Assembly (NCBI GenBank): GCA_964627855.1
Contig: CAZVLE010000053.1
Coordinates: 1 to 35,660, forward strand
Source of the DNA: CAZVLE01 sp964627855
GTDB lineage: Bacteria > Bacillota > Dethiobacteria > DTU022
Direction: 5' to 3'
Length of the DNA stretch: 35,660 nucleotides
The notes below the pieces were generated by a model that was given only the letters and a program-made list of their open reading frames with translations, did not search any database and was not told the DNA's origin. The position numbers and the translations under genes were made by a program. Positions 14,933 through 21,250 of this stretch are shown here, piece by piece. The first letter of the stretch is position 1, and each line of letters starts with the position of its first letter.

Positions 14933-16195
14933 TTGCCTGAAAAAAACCTACCCCTGACCAAGGCAGAGCTCGAGGCGATAGCAGCCCGCTACCCGACACC
15001 ATTTCATCTTTATGATGAAATGGCTATTCGCGAAAATGCCCGTGCCTTTTATGACGCTTTTTCATGGGCACCTGCTTTTAAGAATTATTTTGCCGTTAAA
15101 GCCTGCCCCAACCCAACCATTCTTGCCATTTTAAGAGAGGAAGGTATGGGTGTTGACTGTAGTTCATTGCCAGAATTGATCATGGCTGAAAAGGCTGGCT
15201 TCAGGGGCGAGGAGATTGTCCTAACGTCTAATGATACACCCCCGGAAGAATTTTCTGCTGCTGCTCGCCTCGGCGCAATCATCAACCTTGATGATATTAG
15301 GCATATAGAAATTTTGGAAGAGAGTGCCGGAATTCCCGCCATGATTTCCTTTCGTTACAATCCCGGTGATTTGCGCACCGGCAATGTCTTGATCGGCCTG
15401 CCCCAGGAGGCCAAGTATGGGGTGACCAGTGAGCAGATCGTGGAAGCATTTAAGATTGCCGGCCAGAAGGGAGCCAGGCGTTTTGGTCTTCACACCATGA
15501 TTGCTTCCAATGAGTTGCAAGATGATTATTTTATTGAAACGGCCCGGATGCTTTTTGAGCTGGCTGTAAAAATAAAGAGGGAAAGCGGTGTCAGGATAGA
15601 GTTGATAAACATGGGTGGAGGGATCGGTATTCCCTACCATCCGGATGAGAGGCCTGTTGACCTGAAAAAAGTTTCGGCTAACATTGAAGCGTTGTACCAG
15701 TCAATTATTGTTCCTGCCGACCTTGCCCCGGTCGGGATTGTCTTCGAATGCGGACGCCTTATCACCGGGCCCCATGGCTTCCTGGTCAGCAGGGTGCGCC
15801 ATGTCGTTAAGAAATACAAAGATTATGTTGGCCTCGATGCCTGCATGGCCAATTTAATGAGGCCGGGCCTCTATGGTGCCTATCACCACATTACGGTGCC
15901 GGGCAAGGAAGACTGGCCCTGCCAACACAAGTATGATGTAACCGGTTCTTTATGTGAGAATAGCGATAAATTTGCCATTGACCGTTTTTTACCTGAAATT
16001 GAACCGGGAGAATTAGTTGTTATCCACGACAGTGGAGCCCACGGTTACGCCATGGGGTTCAATTATAACGGTAAGTTGCGTTCTGCCGAACTGCTGTTGA
16101 GAGAAGATGGCTCAATTGATTTGATCCGCAGGGCTGAGACGATCGATGATTATTTTTCCACCCTGCGTTTTCCCGGGGCCCCTCTAAGAATCTAG
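14933..16195 (+). CDS. lysA: Diaminopimelate decarboxylase-like PLP enzyme
   Basis: The protein is 420 residues, a fold-III (alanine racemase/ornithine decarboxylase-like) PLP enzyme. The cofactor Lys lies in YFAVKACPNPTIL; GGGIGIPY is the Gly-rich phosphate loop; ECGRLITGP and the C-terminal GAHGYAMGFNYNG segment match DAP decarboxylases. It would convert meso-DAP to lysine in the final step. The start is TTG at 14933, 7 bases after GGAGGT; a TTG at 14915 lies before that site. It is somewhat divergent from canonical LysA (for example HHITVPGKEDWP in the second half), so a related decarboxylase substrate cannot be excluded. The operon position strongly supports lysine synthesis. Confidence 0.85.
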   Translation: MPEKNLPLTKAELEAIAARYPTPFHLYDEMAIRENARAFYDAFSWAPAFKNYFAVKACPNPTILAILREEGMGVDCSSLPELIMAEKAGFRGEEIVLTSNDTPPEEFSAAARLGAIINLDDIRHIEILEESAGIPAMISFRYNPGDLRTGNVLIGLPQEAKYGVTSEQIVEAFKIAGQKGARRFGLHTMIASNELQDDYFIETARMLFELAVKIKRESGVRIELINMGGGIGIPYHPDERPVDLKKVSANIEALYQSIIVPADLAPVGIVFECGRLITGPHGFLVSRVRHVVKKYKDYVGLDACMANLMRPGLYGAYHHITVPGKEDWPCQHKYDVTGSLCENSDKFAIDRFLPEIEPGELVVIHDSGAHGYAMGFNYNGKLRSAELLLREDGSIDLIRRAETIDDYFSTLRFPGAPLRI

Positions 16196-16245
16196 GGTCT
16201 TTTAAAGAAGAATAAAAATGTTTTGTAATGAAAGGAGTGTTTTAA

Positions 16246-17019
16246 ATGATTAGAAGTGACATCAGGGCTTATATCAATATCGGGATGTTGGTTTTGGTCT
16301 TGGTAATGAACTACCTCTCCAATGCTATTCCCTTTAATGGGTTGACCCAGGGAGATCTATCCGAGCTAAACCCCGTTTTGATTACACCTGCTCCCTATGT
16401 GTTTTCCATCTGGGGGCTTATTTACCTCGGCTTAATCGCTTTTGTTATTTACCAGGCCCTGCCTCAGTACCGTGAAACCCCGATTGTGAAAGCAGTGGGT
16501 ATCTTGTTTGCCCTAAACAGCCTCTTTAATATTGCCTGGCTCTTTGTCTGGCACTACCAGCTAATTGGCTGGTCGATGATCTTTATGCTGCTGATTCTTC
16601 TATCTCTTATTTTGATTTATTTGCGTATTGGGGCTGTCACAACAGAAAAAACCATTTACGATCGCCTTCTGGTTAAGTATCCCTTCAGCCTTTATCTTGG
16701 CTGGATATCGGCAGCGGCAATTGTTAATCTGAATGTGCTGCTTTATAATATCGGCTGGCTTGGCCTTGGAGCAGGTGGCGTCTTTTTCACGATGCTAATG
16801 ATCGTGGTTGCGTTGCTGGTTGCTCTGGCTGTTTTTTATGTCCGCCAGGACTATGTCTATGCCGCAGTATTTGTCTGGGCGCTTATCGGCATCGGGGTTA
16901 GGCACGGAACAGAAATCATCATCCTGACGATCTGGGCCTGGCTTGGCGCTGCTGCGATTCTCTTTTTCCTTGGTTGGATCACGGCGCGCCGGGGCGGGCT
17001 ATCTTTAGGGAGAAATTGA
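16246..17019 (+). CDS. TspO/MBR-related (tryptophan-rich sensory protein-like) membrane protein
   Basis: This 257-residue, almost fully hydrophobic protein has about seven to eight spans. The segment ITPAPYVFSIWGLIYLGL resembles the TspO signature (PP...W..LY), and several Trp residues lie in membrane segments. It is longer than classical TspO (about 160 residues). TspO proteins bind porphyrins and other ligands; the ligand here is unknown. It has a good GGAG ribosome site, and the preceding gene is 50 bases upstream on the same strand, so read-through from the dap operon is possible. A hairpin downstream (17052-17069) may end its transcript. Confidence 0.65.
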   Translation: MIRSDIRAYINIGMLVLVLVMNYLSNAIPFNGLTQGDLSELNPVLITPAPYVFSIWGLIYLGLIAFVIYQALPQYRETPIVKAVGILFALNSLFNIAWLFVWHYQLIGWSMIFMLLILLSLILIYLRIGAVTTEKTIYDRLLVKYPFSLYLGWISAAAIVNLNVLLYNIGWLGLGAGGVFFTMLMIVVALLVALAVFYVRQDYVYAAVFVWALIGIGVRHGTEIIILTIWAWLGAAAILFFLGWITARRGGLSLGRN

Positions 17020-17403
17020 CGATATGGTTGCTGTGCCTTTTTCATTTAGATGGCTTTAACTATAAAGCCGGCAAAATATTTGATAGCCTGAACAGGTTGT
17101 TCTTCTTACTTATATTTAAACCTTGTAGATTCTGCCGGCCGGAATTGAATTGAAAGCAAGTTGCCGGTTATTAAATTATACCGGGCGGTTGATCGATGTG
17201 CAGCGGTTTGTCCTGGCGTCATTTAAAAAATGATAGCCAGTGCCCTCTCAACAAAGTTGAGGTTAATAAAAACCCGGCACTCAGCTCTATCTAAGTGCCG
17301 GGCGACAACCGCTATATTTTATAATGAGCGAACGTGAGCATGGCTACACATAACCGTTAATATAAGAGAACTTAAATCATTTAAAAGGCACTCAATTAAG
17401 AAT
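17020..17403. other. Intergenic region, 384 bases, with several hairpins
   Basis: No gene was recognised. It holds GGCTTTA-ACTA-TAAAGCC (17052-17069), a possible end of the TspO-like transcript; a small CTCAAC-AAA-GTTGAG hairpin near 17246-17262; and the strong minus-strand terminator at 17262-17302. Confidence 0.6.
17262..17302 (-). terminator. Intrinsic terminator of the DUF937 gene
   Basis: On the minus strand CCCGGCACT, a 12-base loop and AGTGCCGGG (17273-17302, perfect 9-bp stem) are followed by GTTTTTATTAA. It lies about 100 bases past the end of the DUF937 gene. Confidence 0.75.
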
Positions 17404-17883
17404 CTACCTCTTAAAAAAGCTGCCAATAACGTTTCCGATTAAACCGGTAATGTCACCCTGGCTACCGGCCTGGGTTTTCTTTTGGTTACCAAGTGCTCCC
17501 AGCACCAGGGGTGCCAGCTGGATCATCAGCGCTGAAACCTGGTTTTTGTTAGCCCCGGCCTTTGTAGCCAGATCTTCCTGAACTGCTTCGCTTTTGGAAG
17601 AAAAAATATGTTGTATGATCTTGGCTCCATCGTTGGTATCGACATTCTTTAGAAAGCCGAGCACATCATCAACTTTATCATCTTTATGTTCTTCGAGGGC
17701 TTTGTCAAGTGATTTGGCCCCTTCCGGGTTAGCAGCATTCTGTTGTAAAGCCTGCAACAGTAAAGGTAGACCCTCCTGGGCCAGTTGTTCAACCTGCCCT
17801 GGTTTTGCTCCCGTGCTTTTACTGAGCTGCTCAATTACTTTTGGATCGTTTAACTGCCGGGTAATTAAATTCATAATATCCAT
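17404..17883 (-). CDS. DUF937-family protein
   Basis: This 159-residue protein has a helix-rich DUF937 pattern: repeated segments such as NDPKVIEQLSKSTGAKPGQVEQL and LATKAGANKNQVSALMIQLAPLVLGALG, each with a helix, turn and Leu/Ala-rich helix. It ends with a Gly-rich ...DITGLIGNVIGSFF tail, typical of the family. The function is not known to me. AAGGAG lies upstream of the ATG at 17883, and a TATAAT -10 lies on the minus strand at 17905-17910. It is monocistronic with its own terminator at 17262-17302. Confidence 0.85.
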   Translation of the reverse strand: MDIMNLITRQLNDPKVIEQLSKSTGAKPGQVEQLAQEGLPLLLQALQQNAANPEGAKSLDKALEEHKDDKVDDVLGFLKNVDTNDGAKIIQHIFSSKSEAVQEDLATKAGANKNQVSALMIQLAPLVLGALGNQKKTQAGSQGDITGLIGNVIGSFFKR

Positions 17884-18190
17884 TTGATCACGCTCCTTTT
17901 TTTAATTATACCACTTTATTGTTTCCCATTTAAAATTGTGTTTATAACATAGGAGAAGATCGAAAAAGAGTTGTCATAGAGCTCGTTTATGCAATTACAT
18001 GCATAGATTAATATATAATTTAGTACAGACAAAGCCTTTCGCAGCAAACTGGTTTCAAACACTATCATGAAATCTTTCTTCATATAAGGAAAAAAGATAT
18101 AATTAATTGACAGCGTGCTAAATTGAAGCACGGGCAAGTTTCCCGTGCTTTTTTCCTGAACGTCGTGGATATCAGCTGTTTTTGCCCCGC
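17884..18190. other. Intergenic region, 307 bases, with a plus-strand terminator
   Basis: This holds the DUF937 promoter (minus strand, TATAAT at 17905-17910) and, on the plus strand, an intrinsic terminator with no obvious upstream gene (18126-18154). A reading frame crossing 17916-18263 has no ribosome site or recognisable domain and is rejected. Confidence 0.55.
18126..18154 (+). terminator. Plus-strand intrinsic terminator without an obvious gene
   Basis: AAGCACGGG (18126-18134), a 7-base loop and CCCGTGCTT (18142-18150) run into a six-base T tract ending at 18154. On the minus strand the stem is followed by CAATTTAGC, so it is oriented to the plus strand although no plus-strand gene precedes it within 1 kb. 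Confidence 0.7.
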
Positions 18191-18514
18191 TTACTTCTCG
18201 CAGTCGCAGCTGATATTTCCTGCTACTATTTCCTGCCACTCGCCAAGAACATCGTGAGTCCAACAGTCATCGGCTCCGGCAGCCTCGCGCATGACCAGGG
18301 CAAAAATATAAGAAAGTTCTTTTACCGTAGCCCCTGCTTCGAGGGCTTCTTTGAAATGCTTCAAAACGCATGGTTTGGAGCGGGCTTTAATTGAAAGGGC
18401 AAAACAGATAAACTGGTAGGTTTTTTCGTCAATCAGGCGCTTTTCTCTATAGAGAGCGTCAATCTGGTCAAGCTTTTCGACAAACTCGGGAAAAAATTCG
18501 GCCAGCATTCTCAT
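18191..18514 (-). CDS. Carboxymuconolactone decarboxylase/AhpD-like protein with one active-site Cys lost
   Basis: This 107-residue all-helical protein resembles AhpD-type carboxymuconolactone decarboxylase family members; the core is CFALSIKARSKPCVLKHFKEALEAGATVKEL. The family's redox CxxC...H appears here as SKPC...H, with the first Cys replaced by Ser, so a disulfide cycle at that site is not possible. A Cys pair near the C-terminus (SCDCEK) could supply thiols. It is the third gene of a minus-strand arsR-thioredoxin-CMD operon; GGAGGAG precedes its ATG and the thioredoxin-like stop is only 2 bases upstream. A thiol-based role in metalloid or peroxide stress is likely but unproven. Confidence 0.8.
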   Translation of the reverse strand: MRMLAEFFPEFVEKLDQIDALYREKRLIDEKTYQFICFALSIKARSKPCVLKHFKEALEAGATVKELSYIFALVMREAAGADDCWTHDVLGEWQEIVAGNISCDCEK

Positions 18515-18516
18515 TT

Positions 18517-18771
18517 CTATTTCTCCTCCTTATTTTCTGCTGCGCTGATCATTTCTTTTAGCTTTTCTTTCGGGGGCAGCTTGCCGCTGAATAGTATATC
18601 TTTGTTGATCATCAGGGCAGGAGTGAGCATAACGCCGGCTTTGGCGATCTCATTAATGTCGCTTACTTTACTTAGTTGAGCTCTGCTGCCGCTTTCCTGC
18701 AAAATTTCTTTAACCATGCTTTCCAACTTACTGCACTTAGGGCAACCTGTTCCAAGAACTTTAATATCCAC
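18517..18771 (-). CDS. Small thioredoxin-like redox-active disulfide protein
   Basis: This 84-residue protein has the glutaredoxin/thioredoxin fold of the TM0996/MTH895 type. The active site is GTGCPKCSKLE (Cys10 and Cys13), followed by a cis-Pro region (VMLTPALMI) and a conserved GKLPPKEKLKEM end. Such small proteins often accompany ArsR regulators and permeases, and probably deliver electrons to partner thiols. It sits between arsR and the CMD-like gene, with 13 bases and 2 bases of spacing. The usual neighbouring permease is missing. AGGAGG lies before the ATG. Confidence 0.85.
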   Translation of the reverse strand: MDIKVLGTGCPKCSKLESMVKEILQESGSRAQLSKVSDINEIAKAGVMLTPALMINKDILFSGKLPPKEKLKEMISAAENKEEK

Positions 18772-18784
18772 TAACTGTACCTCC

Positions 18785-19096
18785 TCAGGCTAAAATTTTA
18801 TTGCGCTCCTGCCAGTGCTGTCTCAGCATGGCAGTGATAATATCGAGCATTTGAAAAATCCGTTCATCATTGACCCTGTATATAACCTTTAAACCATCTT
18901 TGCGGGATGAAACAATGCCTTCCTTTTTCAAAATGGCCAGGTGACGTGAAACATTCGGCTGTTCTATTTCCAGGGCAGGAAATATTTCGCAAACGCACTT
19001 CTCTCCATCACGTAGCAAGTTGAGAATTTGGATCCTTGTGGGATGAGCGATTGCTTTACAGATGTCGGCTTGCAATATGTTAAGGTCGCTGTTCAT
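18785..19096 (-). CDS. arsR: ArsR-family metalloregulator
   Basis: This 103-residue winged-helix repressor has the recognition segment PNVSRHLAILKKEGIVSSRKDG. The alpha3 metal-binding motif KCVCEI matches the ELCVCDL site of arsenic/antimony-sensing ArsR proteins. The sensor releases DNA when As(III) or similar binds its thiols. It is the first gene of the arsR-thioredoxin-CMD operon; no arsB, acr3 or arsC is in the window. An A/T-rich imperfect palindrome at 19131-19150 lies 35-55 bases upstream of its ATG and could be its operator. Confidence 0.88.
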   Translation of the reverse strand: MNSDLNILQADICKAIAHPTRIQILNLLRDGEKCVCEIFPALEIEQPNVSRHLAILKKEGIVSSRKDGLKVIYRVNDERIFQMLDIITAMLRQHWQERNKILA

Positions 19097-19130
19097 CTTT
19101 CTGCCCCTATACCCTTTCTATTAATTAACT

Positions 19131-19150
19131 ATATATGCATTTTGCTATAT
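19131..19150 (-). promoter_or_regulatory. Candidate ArsR operator palindrome
   Basis: ATATATGCATTTTGCTATAT forms an imperfect inverted repeat (ATATATGCA against ATATATAGCA) in the promoter region of arsR. Its position and composition suit an ArsR autorepression site. A TATAAT lies next to it on the minus strand, but no convincing -35 was found. Confidence 0.4.
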
Positions 19151-19184
19151 ATTATAATACCATGGCCAAAACCTTTTGGCAAAC

Positions 19185-19347
19185 GTAACTGCTCAGCCTA
19201 GAGTATGACAATAATAATTGGCTTTTCCAAGTTATACTGACTGCCCACAAATTCGTAGGAGCAGCTTCCATTTATTGCGACTTATGTGTATGGGCAGCCC
19301 GAATACCTTGGAACAGCCGTACACTTAAACTATGGCTGAGCATTTAC
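19185..19347. mobile_element. MITE-like element with terminal inverted repeats
   Basis: GTAACTGCTCAGCC (19185-19198) is matched inversely at 19334-19347 (reading GTAAATGCTCAGCC on the other strand, 13 of 14 bases). The outer flanks are TGGCAAAC on the left (19177-19184) and TGGGGCAAAC on the right (19348-19357), consistent with an 8-base target duplication altered by a 2-base insertion. GTAA-starting ends and 8-base duplications are typical of the IS66 family. The 163 bases carry no transposase, so it would be a non-autonomous remnant. Its interior also folds (CTGCCCA...TGGGCAG). Confidence 0.5.
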
Positions 19348-19402
19348 TGGGGCAAACGTTATATTCAGTCGTGGAGGTATCTTAGAGGTATAATATCACT
19401 AC

Positions 19403-19435
19403 AAAAAAAACGGCACGGAGATCACTTCCGTGCCG
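19403..19435 (-). terminator. Intrinsic terminator of tRNA-Pro
   Basis: CGGCACGGA (19411-19419) and TCCGTGCCG (19427-19435) form a perfect 9-bp stem. On the minus strand, eight T residues follow (19403-19410). It lies 8 bases past the tRNA. Confidence 0.85.
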
Positions 19436-19442
19436 TTTTTTC

Positions 19443-19519
19443 TGGTCGGAGCGAGAGGATTTGAACCTCCGGCCTCTTGGTCCCGAACCAAGCGCGCTAC
19501 CAAGCTGCGCTACGCCCCG
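19443..19519 (-). tRNA. tRNA-Pro (anticodon CGG)
   Basis: Read on the minus strand, the 77 bases form a cloverleaf. The acceptor is CGGGGCG...CGCTCCG with one mismatch-type closure, the anticodon arm is CTTGG-TTCGGGA-CCAAG with CGG as anticodon, and the T arm is GGAGG-TTCAAAT-CCTCT. The CCA end is encoded (19443-19445). It reads the CCG proline codon. Its own promoter lies at 19533-19561 and a terminator follows. Confidence 0.93.
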
Positions 19520-19532
19520 ATAATGCATCATG

Positions 19533-19561
19533 ATTATAGCACAGAGCACTCTTGTGGGCAA
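19533..19561 (-). promoter_or_regulatory. Sigma-A promoter of tRNA-Pro
   Basis: On the minus strand, TTGCCC (19556-19561), a 17-base spacer and TATAAT (19533-19538). The predicted start near 19526 is a few bases before the mature tRNA 5' end at 19519. Confidence 0.7.
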
Positions 19562-19640
19562 TAGATCCGGGTTCTGCTTCTTGACAGCTCATTCAGGGCT
19601 ACAGGAAATTAGCAGGTGCTTGAGAAAAAATTAACTTGCC

Positions 19641-19713
19641 ATAATATTTGTAATATTATTGACAAAGCCTGCCGGGAGTTCTATAATATAAAATAATATC
19701 GACGTAACGTCGA
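19641..19713 (+). promoter_or_regulatory. Perfect-consensus promoter between two palindromes
   Basis: TTGACA (19659-19664), a 17-base spacer and TATAAT (19682-19687) match the sigma-A consensus at every base. A perfect 8-3-8 inverted repeat, ATAATATT-TGT-AATATTAT (19641-19659), abuts the -35. A perfect 7-1-7 inverted repeat, TCGACGT-A-ACGTCGA (19699-19713), lies just after the predicted start site near 19694. An unregulated promoter this strong would be constitutive, so two operators are likely. It drives the two small ORFs at 19763 and 19932. Confidence 0.75.
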
Positions 19714-19762
19714 ATATGAATCCTGGTTTTATGACGTCTATCCTGATAAAGGTGGTATGGGC

Positions 19763-19855
19763 TTGGAATATATAGTATTTATCGGTGTTATCTTATTGAT
19801 TTCCTGGGGTGTAAGACTGGTTATTCACATGGATGCCAAAAAAAGGAAACGCTAA
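19763..19855 (+). CDS. 30-residue single-span membrane protein (first of a pair)
   Basis: The start is TTG at 19763, 7 bases after AAGGTGG; an in-frame ATG at 19757 lies too close to that site. The protein has a hydrophobic core, IVFIGVILLISWG, followed by VRLVIH and a strongly basic tail, KKRKR, so the predicted orientation is tail inside. It resembles no family I can name. Small one-span partners of transporters and type I toxins look like this. It is the first ORF after a perfect-consensus promoter at 19659-19687 and is followed 76 bases later by a second ORF of the same size. Confidence 0.6.
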   Translation: MEYIVFIGVILLISWGVRLVIHMDAKKRKR

Positions 19856-19931
19856 ACTGCTTTTCACGCAACTTATAGAGCAGGGATGTGGTGCCAGTAG
19901 CCCGGATAGAAACAAGAAAGGGGAAATTTTT

Positions 19932-20024
19932 ATGCTTAACGCAGTAATTTTTATTTTGATATTCCTCGCGATTGCAATATTTATTTGGTTTATTTCTTCA
20001 AAGTCACTGCATAAAATTAACTGA
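19932..20024 (+). CDS. 30-residue single-span membrane protein (second of a pair)
   Basis: The ATG at 19932 is preceded by AAAGGGG with about 8 bases of spacing. The sequence is almost wholly hydrophobic from residue 4 to 21 (AVIFILIFLAIAIFIWFI), followed by a short polar tail, SSKSLHKIN. It is the same length as the upstream 30-residue ORF but not its repeat in sequence. A longer in-frame reading from 19833 runs through the upstream ORF's end and has no ribosome site. The role is unknown; the order and shared promoter suggest the two act together. Confidence 0.6.
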   Translation: MLNAVIFILIFLAIAIFIWFISSKSLHKIN

Positions 20025-20219
20025 AGATTTATCTGGTAGGGCTTCTTTTCATTAGCCTGTGGAATTGAATCTTGCCTTCATTTAGAATTATTCTTAGAAA
20101 GGGTTCATGAGGCTTTGTTTTTTTCAATAGAATAAGTTATTATTAAGGGGGTGTTTAATGCATCCCCTTATCTTTTAAGCAGGCTTTGCTTGATGCTTTT
20201 CTTAACCGGGGTGAATTAT

Positions 20220-21245
20220 TTGAAAAGAAAAGTTAAGGTAGGCATTCCTCGTGCTCTTGCATACTATTCTTTTTATCCTCTCTGGAGGGCTTTTCTTGAA
20301 AAACTGGGCGCTGAAGTAGTTGTATCAAAAAAGACTAACCGCCGTATCCTTGAAGACGGTATTAAGGAAACAGTTAATGATGCCTGCATCCCAATCAAGG
20401 TTTTCCATGGCCATGTTTATGATCTGGCCGACATAGTTGATTATATCTTTATACCGCGTATGGTCAGCGCCGACGGCAAGTCTACATTTTGCCCCAAGTT
20501 TCTTGGTCTTCCGGATATGGTTCGTTACAGTGATGTTAAGCTGCCTACCCTGATAGATGTTCGCTATAATCGAAAAGGTTTGTTTATCGGATTGCCCAGA
20601 TTTTTCTACGATTCTGCCAAAGCGATAGGGGTTAGAAATCCGTTCCAGATCTTTCAGGCAACGCTGGCAGCTTTTACTGTTCACAGAAAATACCAGGCCT
20701 TACTTACAAAAGGGTTTAAACCGGTAGAGGCCATAGATATTGTTTTTGACAATGAGCTTAAGCAACCACATGAACAAGTTGCCAAGTCAGCCATTACCGG
20801 TGCTAATAAGGATGTAACTGTAGGCCTGCTTGGCTATCCCTATGCAATCTACGATTCTTATATCAGCGCCGGGGTTTATCATAAACTGCTTCAGCTGGGT
20901 GTGCAGGTGATTACCTTTGAGCAGATTCCCTTAAAGGAAATGCGTCGCTATGCCAGGGTGATGCCCCAGAATTTTTTCTGGTACTACAGTAACCAGGTCT
21001 GCTGGGCAGGCTTGTATCTGCTTGATAAGCCGGGTCTGGTAGATGGTATTATTCACGTTACGGCTTTTGGCTGCGGGCCTGATGCCATGGTAGATAAAAC
21101 CCTGGAACTGGAAGCAAAAAAAGCCGGTGTACCATTTTTAAGTATGGCTATTGATGAACATACCGGTCAGGGAGGTGTGCAGACCCGCCTGGAAGCCTTT
21201 ACTGATATGCTTTTGGCAAGGAAAAGAAAGCCCGTGGCGGGGTAA
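20220..21245 (+). CDS. Acyl-CoA dehydratase activase-related protein (DUF2229)
   Basis: This 341-residue protein is in the DUF2229/activase-related family, with KVGIPRALAYYSFYPLWRAFLEKLG at the start, conserved cysteines in DACIPIKVFHGH and TFCPKF, GCGPDAM, and the C-terminal DEHTGQGGVQTRLEAF also found at the end of the protein at 29495. Homologues are related to the Fe-S D-components of 2-hydroxyacyl-CoA dehydratases. The start is TTG at 20220, with GGGGTGA 5-6 bases upstream; longer frames include a signal-like stretch without support. It precedes the BadF-type activase by 5 bases and is surely co-transcribed with it. The reaction is unknown. Confidence 0.8.
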   Translation: MKRKVKVGIPRALAYYSFYPLWRAFLEKLGAEVVVSKKTNRRILEDGIKETVNDACIPIKVFHGHVYDLADIVDYIFIPRMVSADGKSTFCPKFLGLPDMVRYSDVKLPTLIDVRYNRKGLFIGLPRFFYDSAKAIGVRNPFQIFQATLAAFTVHRKYQALLTKGFKPVEAIDIVFDNELKQPHEQVAKSAITGANKDVTVGLLGYPYAIYDSYISAGVYHKLLQLGVQVITFEQIPLKEMRRYARVMPQNFFWYYSNQVCWAGLYLLDKPGLVDGIIHVTAFGCGPDAMVDKTLELEAKKAGVPFLSMAIDEHTGQGGVQTRLEAFTDMLLARKRKPVAG

Positions 21246-21250
21246 GGACG

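Noticed and set aside
17916..18263. Minus-strand reading frame of about 115 codons crossing the intergenic region and the end of the CMD-like gene
   Set aside because: No ribosome site, no recognisable domain, low-complexity composition, and overlap with the better supported CMD gene.
19833..19931. 63-codon version of the second small membrane ORF
   Set aside because: The upstream part overlaps the first small ORF's end in another frame, lacks a ribosome site, and is not hydrophobic; the start at 19932 with AAAGGGG is much better.
20151..20219. Extended N-terminus of the DUF2229 protein from a GTG at 20151
   Set aside because: The start is inside a hairpin and family homologues begin near KVGIPRAL; GGGGTGA points to the TTG at 20220.
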